NCBI GenBank assembly: GCA_030830465.1
Contig: JAURMY010000145.1
Location: forward strand, 1-5,551
Direction of reading: 5' to 3'
Source: Alphaproteobacteria bacterium
GTDB taxonomy: Bacteria; Pseudomonadota; Alphaproteobacteria; Rhodobacterales; Rhodobacteraceae
Length of the DNA: 5,551 bases
Part shown: one piece after another, positions 1 to 5,551 of the stretch
Position numbering within the stretch: position 1 is the first letter of the stretch
Layout: each line of letters opens with the position of its first letter
Program-made: the position numbers and the translations under genes
Notes under the pieces: model-generated
What the model was told of the DNA's origin: nothing
Databases searched by the model: none
The model's input: the letters and a program-made list of their open reading frames with translations, nothing else

Positions 1-1879
1 CTTCGGCCTCGGCCCGGACCTGGTTCAGGGCCTGCTGCAAGGCGTTCGCACCGCCGCTCACCGCGAATGTACAGTCGATTTCGGCAACGGCAGCGCCGAA
101 ATGCTTGACCATCGCCATGAATTTGCCGTTGGACACAAACGGGCTGTCCATCGACAGAATTTCGGTCTGGGAGTTGTCCTGGTCCAGCACGTTCTTCAGG
201 TTGCCGAACCGGGTTTTCAGGCTCATCACCCGGTATTCGCGCAGGCTGTCGATCGGCGGGTTCGTGACCTGGCTAAAGTTCTGCCGGAAGAAATGCGACA
301 GCGGCCGGTACATGTCAGACAACACCGCTGACGGCGTGTCATCCCCCATCGAGGCCAGCGTTTCCTTGGCGTCTTCGGCCATTGGATGCAGGATTTGTTC
401 CATCTCTTCAATGGTGTACCCCGCAGCGATCTGCCGCTTGCGCAACTCGCCGCCAGTGAACAGCGGCACTTCGCGCAGGGTGGCCTTTTCGTCTTCCAGA
501 TCGGTGATCGAGCCGACCCATTTGCCAAAAGGCAGCAACTGGGCCAGTTCATCCTTCAACTCGGCGTCATGCAGCAGGCGGCCTTCGGCCATATCCACGG
601 CCAGCATCTGCCCCGGTCCCAAAGCGCCTTTTTCCCGCACCCTGGTTTCATCTGTCGGCACCATTCCGGCCTCGGAACCAGCGATCACCAGCCCGTCACC
701 CGTCACCACATAGCGCATCGGCCGCAGGCCCGACCGGTCAAGCCCGGCGCAAACCCAGCGGCCATCGGTCATCGCCAGAGCGGCGGGGCCGTCCCATGGT
801 TCCATCACCGAGTTGCAATAGGCGTACATATCCTGCCAGGGCTTCGGGATTTCGATGGTCGAGTTGGACCAGCTTTCCGGCACCAGCATGGTCTTTGCCA
901 TCGGCGCATTGCGCCCGGCGCGCACCATCACTTCAAACACCGCATCAAGCGCCGCGCTGTCGCTGGAGCCTTGGGCCACAATCGGTTTGATGTCCTCCGC
1001 ATGGTCGCCAAACGCATCCGACGACATGCGGATTTCGTGCGATTTCATCCAGTTCAGGTTGCCCTTTAACGTGTTGATCTCGCCGTTATGGGCCAGCATA
1101 CGGAAGGGTTGCGCCAGCCACCATTGCGGGAAAGTGTTGGTGGAATAACGCTGGTGATAAATCGCAAAGGCGCTTTCAAACCGTGCATCCATCAGGTCGG
1201 GGTAAAACACGGCGACCTGTTCGGCCAGCATCATGCCTTTGTAAATGATCGACCGGCAGGACAGCGAACAGATGTAAAGCCCGTTGATCTGGGCGGCGGC
1301 GGCGGCTTTTTCAATCCGGCGGCGAATGATGTAAAGCTCGCGCTCAAAGGTCTCTTCGTCGACGCCTTTGATGTTGGAAATCAGGATTTGCTCAATCTCA
1401 GGGCGGGTCGCGTTGGCCTTGTCACCCAGACAGGTCACATCAACCGGCACATGTCGCCAGCCATAGATGTAATACCCCATCCGCAAAACTTCGGATTCCA
1501 CGATCGTGCGGCAGGTTTCCTGTGCGCCGAAATCGGTGCGGGGCAGAAACACCTGACCGACCGCGATCAGCTGATCCATGTCGGGTTCGTGCCCGGTGCG
1601 GCGGATCTGGTCGTAAAAGAACGGCACAGGAATCTGAACGTGAATGCCCGCCCCGTCGCCGGTTTTCCCGTCGGCGTCCACAGCGCCGCGGTGCCAGACA
1701 GCCTTTAGCGCGTCGATGCCGTTTTCAACCACTTTGCGCGATGGTTTCCCATTGATCGACACGACCAGACCAACACCACAGGAGGCGTGTTCGTCCTCTT
1801 CGCGGTACATCCCGGTCGCGGCCAGTTTGGCGCGCTTGGCTTCTTCGGCTTTCACCCATGCTGCATCAAATTTCGTCAT
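1..1879 (-). CDS. gltB: Glutamate synthase (NADPH) large subunit, N-terminal 626 codons (partial)
   Basis: GltB is the large, catalytic subunit of GOGAT. It releases ammonia from glutamine in an N-terminal class II amidotransferase domain and channels it to an FMN/Fe-S synthase domain, where 2-oxoglutarate becomes glutamate. The ATG at 1879-1877 follows a GAGGGA Shine-Dalgarno-like stretch. A propeptide of about 33 residues precedes the likely nucleophile Cys34 (HASCGVG). Other amidotransferase signatures are HQRYSTNTFPQW (242-253), HNGEINTLKGN (264-274), QGSSDSAALD (303-312), EPWDGPAAL (360-368) and LDRSGLRPMRY (380-390). After residue about 430 the central domain begins, with LSDMYRPLSHFF and NPPIDSLRE (540-548). 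The family is about 1,500 residues long, so the FMN-binding and C-terminal beta-helix domains lie outside the window. The frame is open with no frameshift seen. It is the last of the three linked genes gltD, membrane ORF, gltB. A short GCC-repeat run near 1289-1302 encodes five alanines and looks unremarkable. Confidence 0.97.
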   Translation of the reverse strand, partial: MTKFDAAWVKAEEAKRAKLAATGMYREEDEHASCGVGLVVSINGKPSRKVVENGIDALKAVWHRGAVDADGKTGDGAGIHVQIPVPFFYDQIRRTGHEPDMDQLIAVGQVFLPRTDFGAQETCRTIVESEVLRMGYYIYGWRHVPVDVTCLGDKANATRPEIEQILISNIKGVDEETFERELYIIRRRIEKAAAAAQINGLYICSLSCRSIIYKGMMLAEQVAVFYPDLMDARFESAFAIYHQRYSTNTFPQWWLAQPFRMLAHNGEINTLKGNLNWMKSHEIRMSSDAFGDHAEDIKPIVAQGSSDSAALDAVFEVMVRAGRNAPMAKTMLVPESWSNSTIEIPKPWQDMYAYCNSVMEPWDGPAALAMTDGRWVCAGLDRSGLRPMRYVVTGDGLVIAGSEAGMVPTDETRVREKGALGPGQMLAVDMAEGRLLHDAELKDELAQLLPFGKWVGSITDLEDEKATLREVPLFTGGELRKRQIAAGYTIEEMEQILHPMAEDAKETLASMGDDTPSAVLSDMYRPLSHFFRQNFSQVTNPPIDSLREYRVMSLKTRFGNLKNVLDQDNSQTEILSMDSPFVSNGKFMAMVKHFGAAVAEIDCTFAVSGGANALQQALNQVRAEAE

Positions 1880-1946
1880 GGCCTGTCCCTCGTTGGTTTT
1901 GGTCCGGTTTCCGGCATATGGCCGGTTGGGAATCGGTAATGGTCAT
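1866..1946 (-). other. Possible 26-codon bridging ORF between the membrane ORF and gltB
   Basis: An ATG at 1946-1944 overlaps the TGA of the 64-residue membrane protein (1945-1943) as ATGA. It opens a frame of 26 codons that ends at TGA 1868-1866, 9 nt past the gltB ATG. Its predicted peptide begins MTITDSQPAICRK and is hydrophilic, with no recognisable domain. No strong ribosome binding site precedes it. If translated, it would carry ribosomes across the 63-nt gap and release them next to the gltB start, which would favour re-initiation there. It may equally be a chance frame, since ATGA overlaps are common and 26 codons is short. I list it because of its position, not because of any family match. 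Confidence 0.2.
1911..1925. repeat. GC-rich inverted repeat in the gap before gltB
   Basis: CCGGC and GCCGG form perfect 5-bp arms around a 5-base spacer (CCGGCATATGGCCGG). The element lies between the stop of the membrane ORF and the gltB Shine-Dalgarno. In the mRNA it could form a small hairpin ending about 20 nt upstream of the gltB ribosome binding site. There is no T-run on the minus strand after it, so it is not a terminator. It could affect mRNA stability or the relative expression of gltB, or it could be chance in GC-rich DNA. Confidence 0.35.
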
Positions 1947-2137
1947 TTGTCTTCGGTTTCGGCGTTGCCGCCAAATCGCGCGTGGTGAATCATGAAGCTG
2001 ACCGTCGCCAGCAAAAAGAATACGGACCCGACAAGGCCCAGCCAGTCGCCCGCCCGAAGGCCAGCGATCACGTAAATCGCCGCGCAGAGGAAATAGCCCC
2101 ACCAGCCGGCGGTGATGTAACCGCGCCCGGCCATCAT
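1943..2137 (-). CDS. Small two-helix inner-membrane protein of unknown function, coupled to gltD
   Basis: A 64-residue protein with two predicted membrane segments, about residues 9-27 (GWWGYFLCAAIYVIAG core) and 33-50 (LGLVGSVFFLLATVSFMI). These are joined by a short loop, LRAGD. A polar tail HHARFGG followed by acidic AETEDK ends the protein. There is no signal-peptidase site and no enzyme motif. Its ATG (2137-2135) overlaps the gltD TGA as ATGA, a classic translational-coupling junction. A second ATG follows at once (2134-2132), so the first residue is uncertain. It has no strong ribosome binding site of its own, only GCGGA directly before the ATG, which fits coupling. I do not recognise a named family. 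From memory, a small hypothetical membrane ORF often sits between gltD and gltB in Rhodobacteraceae, which supports a real gene. Its role in or near glutamate synthase is unknown. Confidence 0.8.
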   Translation of the reverse strand: MMAGRGYITAGWWGYFLCAAIYVIAGLRAGDWLGLVGSVFFLLATVSFMIHHARFGGNAETEDK

Positions 2138-3570
2138 TCCGCTGCCACGGCTTTGGCGGCGTCAAAGGCCCTGAGGATATTGGCAGCGGCATTCCGGCCG
2201 TCGGCAATCGCCCAGACAACCAGCGACGCGCCGCGCACGATATCGCCCACGGCATAGACACCCGGCATCGGGGTCGCCTCGGTCCGGTAATCGGTTTTGA
2301 CCGTGCCCCAGCGGGTCACCGGCAGATCCTTTTCATCCCACAAGGCGGGCAGGTCTTCCGGTTCAAACCCCAGGGCCTTGATCACCAGATCGGCGTCTTC
2401 GGTGTAGTCTGCGCCGTCAATTTCCTCGGGGCTTTGGCGTCCGGTCGCATCCGGTGCGCCCAGCCGCATCTTGGCCACCCGCACACCCGAAACGGTGCCG
2501 TCGCCGACAAAGCCTTTCGGGGCCGCCAGCCAGACGAATTCAACGCCTTCTTCCTCGGCATTCGCGGTTTCCCGCTGGCTGCCCGGCATGTTCGCGCGGT
2601 CGCGGCGATACAGGCATTTCACGCTTTCGGCACCCTGCCGGATGGCGGTGCGAACACAGTCCATGGCGGTGTCGCCGCCGCCGATCACGACCACCTTTTT
2701 ACCCTTGGCCGACAGAACGCCGCTGTCAATTTCTGGCACTTGGTCACCGAAGTTCAGCCGGTTGCTGGCGGTCAAATAGTCAATGGCCCTGACGATACCG
2801 CCCAGCCCGGCACCCGGCCCGCCCAGATCGCGGGATTTGTAAACGCCGGTCGCAATCAGAACCGTATCATTTTGCGCCCGCAATTCGGCAAAGCTGATAT
2901 CGGTCCCGACATTGCAGTTCAGAACGATTTTCACGCCGCCATCTTCCAGTTGTTTGACCCGGCGCATCACGATGTCTTTTTCCAGTTTGAAGCCGGGGAT
3001 ACCATAGGTCATCAACCCGCCGGCGCGGTCGTACCGGTCATAGACCGTGACCTGCACACCGGCACGGCGCAGCACATCCGCCGCGGCAAGGCCGCCGGGA
3101 CCGGCGCCGATAATTGCCACTTTTTCAGCGCGCTCGGCATGGGGCGCAATCGGCTTGACCCAGCCTTTTTCCCAGGCGGTGTCGGTGATGTATTTTTCGA
3201 TTGATCCGATTGTCACGGTGCCGTGGCCGGACTGTTCGATCACGCAATTGCCTTCGCACAGGCGATCCTGCGGACAGATACGGCCACAGATTTCCGGGAA
3301 GGTGTTGGTGGCTTGGCTGATGCCATAAGCCTCTTCCAGACGGCCCTCGGCTGTCATCAACAGCCAGTCAGGGATGTTGTTGTGCAAGGGGCAATGGCTT
3401 TGGCAAAAGGGCACGCCACATTGCGAACAGCGGCTGGATTGCTCTTTGGCCTTGGCGTCGGCGTATTCCGCATAGATTTCGTGATAGTCGCGGTTGCGCT
3501 GGCCAGCGTCACGCTTGCCCGGCATATCCCGGCTGACATCCACGAATTTCAGCATCTTCTGAACAGCCAT
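2134..3570 (-). CDS. gltD: Glutamate synthase (NADPH) small subunit
   Basis: GltD is the FAD-dependent NADPH oxidoreductase subunit of GOGAT. It passes electrons from NADPH through FAD and Fe-S clusters to GltB in the cytoplasm. The protein has 478 residues, normal for the family. The N-terminal Fe-S domain has two cysteine groups: C48, C51, C56, C60 and C95, C99, C105, C109. The FAD Rossmann motif is VAIIGAGPGGLAAA (151-164), followed by YDRAGGLMTYGIPGFKL (180-196). The NADPH-binding motif is VVVIGGGDTAMDC (293-305). The second FAD contact near the C-terminus is GVYAVGDIVRGASLVVWAIADG (437-458), given here as GVYAVGDIVRGA plus WAIADG. The ATG at 3570-3568 is preceded by AAAAGGGACGG, a good Shine-Dalgarno region, with nothing conserved upstream. 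It is the first gene of the gltD, membrane ORF, gltB set, the reverse of the enterobacterial gltB-gltD order. A related family (PreT/NuoF-like oxidoreductases) shares the fold, but the adjacent gltB settles the assignment. Confidence 0.97.
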   Translation of the reverse strand: MAVQKMLKFVDVSRDMPGKRDAGQRNRDYHEIYAEYADAKAKEQSSRCSQCGVPFCQSHCPLHNNIPDWLLMTAEGRLEEAYGISQATNTFPEICGRICPQDRLCEGNCVIEQSGHGTVTIGSIEKYITDTAWEKGWVKPIAPHAERAEKVAIIGAGPGGLAAADVLRRAGVQVTVYDRYDRAGGLMTYGIPGFKLEKDIVMRRVKQLEDGGVKIVLNCNVGTDISFAELRAQNDTVLIATGVYKSRDLGGPGAGLGGIVRAIDYLTASNRLNFGDQVPEIDSGVLSAKGKKVVVIGGGDTAMDCVRTAIRQGAESVKCLYRRDRANMPGSQRETANAEEEGVEFVWLAAPKGFVGDGTVSGVRVAKMRLGAPDATGRQSPEEIDGADYTEDADLVIKALGFEPEDLPALWDEKDLPVTRWGTVKTDYRTEATPMPGVYAVGDIVRGASLVVWAIADGRNAAANILRAFDAAKAVAAE

Positions 3571-3605
3571 AGCAAACCCGTCCCTTTTGTTCTTCGGAGT
3601 TTGCT
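3571..3605 (-). promoter_or_regulatory. Leader hairpin with the gltD ribosome binding site in its loop
   Basis: On the minus strand AGCAAAC (3605-3599) and GTTTGCT (3577-3571) are perfect 7-bp inverted arms. The stem extends by one U-G and one C-G pair to 9 bp. The 3' arm directly abuts the gltD ATG (3570). The remaining loop of about 17 nt carries AAAAGGGA, the likely Shine-Dalgarno. Such a fold would present the ribosome binding site in a loop while pairing the bases just before the start codon, so it could tune gltD initiation. Folding is inferred from complementarity only. Confidence 0.45.
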
Positions 3606-3632
3606 TTTAATTCAGTTCGATCTGCAATTAAA

Positions 3633-3655
3633 GTCACGTATACTGACCTATATTC
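3633..3655 (+). repeat. Left copy of a two-part inverted motif upstream of gltD
   Basis: It contains GTCACGTA (3633-3640), two bases, then CTGACCTATATTC (3643-3655). The same two blocks occur in the same order on the opposite strand at 3730-3699, so the two copies face each other. The CTG(A/T)CCTATATTC blocks match at 12 of 13 positions and the GTCACGTA blocks at 8 of 8. Convergent copies like this suggest paired binding sites for a dimeric regulator, or a long-range RNA stem. Confidence 0.5.
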
Positions 3656-3683
3656 AACAATTTTCGGCCACCGTCCCTTGGCA

Positions 3684-3699
3684 CAGTGATTTTTCACAG
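3684..3699. repeat. Short palindrome CAGTGA-TTTT-TCACAG
   Basis: GTGA (3686-3689) and TCAC (3694-3697) flank TTTT. The outer C and G would also pair across one A-A mismatch. It lies inside the 43-bp spacer between the inverted arms and touches the right arm. It is too AT-rich and too short to be a terminator, and it may be part of an operator. Support is weak. Confidence 0.25.
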
Positions 3700-3730
3700 A
3701 ATATAGGACAGCATTACTTACTTACGTGAC
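3699..3730 (-). repeat. Right copy of the two-part inverted motif upstream of gltD
   Basis: On the minus strand it reads GTCACGTA (3730-3723), an 11-base spacer AGTAAGTAATG, then CTGTCCTATATTC (3711-3699). The left copy has only 2 bases between the blocks. The inner arms of the two copies are 43 bp apart. The right copy ends next to the uppP stop codon. Its outer block overlaps the 8-bp palindrome TGACGTCA (3727-3734), which includes the uppP TGA. Confidence 0.5.
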
Positions 3731-3731
3731 G

Positions 3732-4535
3732 TCAAACCAGCCAAAGCCCGGCCAAGGCCGCGAACCCGACGATGATTCGCCACCAGCCAAACAGGGCAAA
3801 GCCGTTCCGGCTGACATAGCCCAGCACCCAGCGTACCACCAAAAGACCGGCTATAAACGCCATGACAAATCCCAGAACGATCTCGTTCAACGCAGTTGCG
3901 TCCAGAACGTCGCGGTTTTTGTAAAGGTCATAGACAAAGGCGCCCAACATCGTCGGCATGGACAAGAAGAAGGAAAACTCGGCCGCCGCCCGGCGATCCG
4001 ACCCCAGCATAAGCGCCCCGACAATCGTTGCCCCGCTGCGCGATACGCCCGGGATCATCGCCAGACACTGGATCACCCCGATCAGAAACGCCATTGGAAC
4101 GGGAAATTTCATCGCGTCCTTGAAACGGGGCTCGGGCGCGATGCGGTCCACGTAAATCAAAACCACACCGCCAAGGATCAGCATGATCGCAATCAGGCTG
4201 GGCGTTTCAAACAGCACTTTCTTGATCAGGTCATGCGCCAGAATCCCGATCACCACAGCCGGCAAAAAGGCCACCAGAACCGACAGAATGAACCGCCGTG
4301 ACGCCGCACTTTTATGCGCGGTGCCAAACACCGAAACCAGCTTGCCGAAATAGGCCACCACAACCGCCAGAACCGCGCCCAGCTGGATCACCACTTCAAA
4401 CGTCTTGCCGGCGGATTCAAATCCCAGGAAATGCGCCGCCAATAACAAATGACCGGTGGAAGAAACCGGAATGAATTCGGTCAGACCCTCGACCAGGCCC
4501 AGAAAAAGGGCCGTCAGCGTGGTACTGTCTGTCAT
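3732..4535 (-). CDS. uppP: Undecaprenyl-diphosphatase (BacA/UppP type)
   Basis: UppP is an integral inner-membrane phosphatase. It removes one phosphate from undecaprenyl diphosphate to regenerate the lipid carrier for peptidoglycan and other envelope polymers; overexpression in other bacteria gives bacitracin resistance. The 267-residue length is normal. The first signature is [15 protein letters not shown] (15-29), with the acidic pair E16 and E20 and with S26 and H29. The second is the active-site loop PGVSRSGAT (162-170), with its arginine and serine. Hydrophobic segments fill most of the rest, for example residues 47-63, 84-100, 115-130 and 214-235, as expected of a polytopic protein. 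The ATG at 4535-4533 lies 18 nt after the stop of the upstream NAD(P)-binding gene, with a weak AAAGGC ribosome binding site, so the two are probably cotranscribed. The TGA is at 3734-3732. Confidence 0.97.
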   Translation of the reverse strand: MTDSTTLTALFLGLVEGLTEFIPVSSTGHLLLAAHFLGFESAGKTFEVVIQLGAVLAVVVAYFGKLVSVFGTAHKSAASRRFILSVLVAFLPAVVIGILAHDLIKKVLFETPSLIAIMLILGGVVLIYVDRIAPEPRFKDAMKFPVPMAFLIGVIQCLAMIPGVSRSGATIVGALMLGSDRRAAAEFSFFLSMPTMLGAFVYDLYKNRDVLDATALNEIVLGFVMAFIAGLLVVRWVLGYVSRNGFALFGWWRIIVGFAALAGLWLV

Positions 4536-4553
4536 GTTGATTGCCTTTGGCGG

Positions 4554-5551
4554 TTAGACGGCCTTATGCAAATTCTTGGCCGATTCCATGATCGCATCAT
4601 ATTGTCCGCTGGGGCGATGGCAATAAAGATAACTGTCCAGAACCGCCTCCATCGGGGTCGGCTCGATCCCCAGATCCGACAGCCGCCGGGCGTCTTCGCT
4701 GATGACACTGTCCTCGGCCAGCAAAATGACCTGATCGCGGGTCAGAATGGTGTTGACGAACAGGCCGCCACTGGCCGCCTGCGCCATATCCAGAAACCAG
4801 GCATTGATCCGCGCAATGCCAAACGGGATGTTGATCAACTGCCGTTTGCGCCGCACCACCCGCAGCATTCCGCGCATCAGGTTGCGGAAACTGCGCGCCA
4901 CCGGTCCGCCGATTTCGTAAATGCCCGCAGGTGCCTGTCCGTTCGCCCCCATGACCGCCGCCCTTGCGACATCATCCACATAGACCGGCTGAAACATGGT
5001 TTCCGCCCCGACCAGCGGCAGCACCAGCGTAAACCGTGCCATCCGTGCGAAACGGTTGAAAAAATCGTCCTCGGCCCCGAAAATCACCGACGGCCGCAGG
5101 ATCACCGCCGAGGGAAACGCCGCCAGAACCGCCGCTTCGCCACGGCCCTTGCTGGCGGCATAGGCGCTGCGGCTGTCCGGGTTGGCGTTCAACGCCGACA
5201 CATGCACCAAATGCGCGACACCGGCCTCGGCAGCCAACCGCGCGATGCGTCCGGCCGCCACATGATGCACCGCCTCGAATTTCTGCCGCCCGGCCTGCGC
5301 CAGAATGCCGACGCAATTGATCACCGCATCCGCCCCGACAATGGCCGCGCGGGTCGAAGCCTCGTCACGGATATTGGTCTGGATCGGCTCCACCTGCCCT
5401 GGGGTGCCATAGGTGCGCACGAACATCGCCTCGTTCGGGCGGCGCACCGCAACGCGCACGCGCCAACCGTCCTTGGCCAGCCGTCTGGCAATATAGCGAC
5501 CGACGAATCCTGAACCGCCGAAAATCGTTGCGATAGGTGGTGTGGCAGACA
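4554..5551 (-). CDS. NAD(P)-binding Rossmann protein, complex I NDUFA9-like / atypical SDR family (5' edge at window end)
   Basis: Members of this family have an NAD(P)-binding Rossmann fold and resemble NDUFA9, the accessory subunit of mitochondrial complex I. Their exact role in alphaproteobacteria is not settled. Taking the codon cut by the window edge as residue 1, the dinucleotide motif is IFGGSGFVGR (10-19). VINCVGI lies at 77-83 and VSAL at 118-121. The SDR-like YAASK follows, with Tyr131 and Lys135, then LRPSVIFG (152-159) and QPVYVDDVA (188-196). The C-terminal part has no clear motif. A GTG at 5459-5457 could be mistaken for the start, but it lies after the glycine-rich motif and would remove it. 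The frame stays open to 5551, where the last two bases read TG, so the true start is probably an NTG codon whose first base is at 5552. That gives 332 residues. The TAA stop is at 4556-4554, 18 nt before uppP. Confidence 0.9.
   Translation of the reverse strand, partial: SATPPIATIFGGSGFVGRYIARRLAKDGWRVRVAVRRPNEAMFVRTYGTPGQVEPIQTNIRDEASTRAAIVGADAVINCVGILAQAGRQKFEAVHHVAAGRIARLAAEAGVAHLVHVSALNANPDSRSAYAASKGRGEAAVLAAFPSAVILRPSVIFGAEDDFFNRFARMARFTLVLPLVGAETMFQPVYVDDVARAAVMGANGQAPAGIYEIGGPVARSFRNLMRGMLRVVRRKRQLINIPFGIARINAWFLDMAQAASGGLFVNTILTRDQVILLAEDSVISEDARRLSDLGIEPTPMEAVLDSYLYCHRPSGQYDAIMESAKNLHKAV

Larger units (their letters stand above)
3571..3731 (-). promoter_or_regulatory. Intergenic region between uppP and gltD, probable gltD promoter and leader
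   Basis: This 161-bp stretch is visibly richer in A and T than the flanking genes and is the only sizeable non-coding gap in the window. It must contain the gltD leader and most likely the promoter of the GOGAT genes. I cannot identify a convincing sigma-70 pair. The best weak candidate on the minus strand is TTGAAT (3657-3652) with TTTAAT (3632-3627), whose 19-bp spacer is too long. TATATT occurs in both orientations (3649-3654 plus, 3705-3700 minus). No intrinsic terminator for uppP is visible, because no stable GC stem is followed by a T-run. Read-through from uppP is therefore possible. Confidence 0.55.

Noticed and set aside
1289..1302. GGC trinucleotide run (five alanine codons) as a possible unstable repeat
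   Set aside because: It is short and in frame within gltB, in an alanine-tolerant stretch, and expected at this GC content.
386..1708. Long plus-strand open frames opposite gltB (227 and 206 codons)
   Set aside because: They lie opposite clear GltB amidotransferase motifs, have His/Gln/Arg-rich composition and show no recognisable domain, so they are shadows of gltB codons.
1866..2261. 131-codon minus-strand frame that overlaps the gltD 3' end, the membrane ORF and the gltB start
   Set aside because: Most of it is out of frame with gltD and the membrane ORF and encodes a low-information sequence. Only its last 26 codons, after the ATGA junction, deserve mention.
3667..3682. GCCA-N8-TGGC stem as a possible terminator after uppP
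   Set aside because: The stem is only 4 bp, and the minus strand after it reads CGAAAATTG rather than a T-run.
3679..3694. Sigma-54-like element TGGCAC-N5-TTTTT, attractive beside a nitrogen-assimilation operon
   Set aside because: The -12 half lacks the essential GC (TTTTT instead of TTGC-like), and the element points on the plus strand, away from gltD and into the uppP 3' end.
4449..5513. Long plus-strand open frame of 354 codons opposite the NDUFA9-like gene and the uppP start
   Set aside because: It is antisense to two well-supported genes. Its product is rich in Arg, His, Gln and Pro with no domain, typical of the shadow frame of GC-rich coding DNA.

Overview
The window is an ordinary chromosomal segment of a GC-rich alphaproteobacterium. 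The gene content, the encoded protein sequences and the gltD / small membrane ORF / gltB order fit a Rhodobacterales (Roseobacter-like) genome best. That placement is an inference from protein style and synteny, not from a marker gene. All genes lie on the minus strand, so transcription runs from high to low coordinates.

Layout in transcription order: (1) 5551-4554, an NAD(P)-binding Rossmann protein of the NDUFA9-like / atypical SDR family. It runs to the window edge and probably lacks only the first base of its start codon. (2) 4535-3732, uppP (undecaprenyl-diphosphatase, BacA type), 18 nt downstream of gene 1 and probably in its operon. (3) 3731-3571, a 161-bp AT-rich intergenic region that must hold the gltD leader and probably its promoter. 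It contains two inverted-repeat systems: a nested pair of oppositely oriented motifs (3633-3655 and 3699-3730) and a hairpin abutting the gltD start codon (3571-3605). (4) 3570-2134, gltD, the small subunit of NADPH glutamate synthase. (5) 2137-1943, a 64-residue two-helix membrane protein that overlaps the gltD stop as ATGA. (6) 1942-1880, a short gap with a GC-rich inverted repeat and a 26-codon reading frame that bridges into gltB. (7) 1879-1, the first 626 codons of gltB, the large subunit, which runs out of the window.

GltD and GltB together form glutamate synthase (GOGAT). GltB hydrolyses glutamine, channels the ammonia to 2-oxoglutarate and makes glutamate; GltD supplies electrons from NADPH through FAD and Fe-S clusters. 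Here gltD comes first and gltB last, with an uncharacterised membrane microprotein translationally linked between them. UppP regenerates undecaprenyl phosphate for cell-wall synthesis and has no evident functional link to GOGAT.

I see no tRNA, rRNA, CRISPR array, insertion sequence or phage element. No clearly new system is present. The points most worth checking are the coupled microprotein and the structured gltD upstream region.
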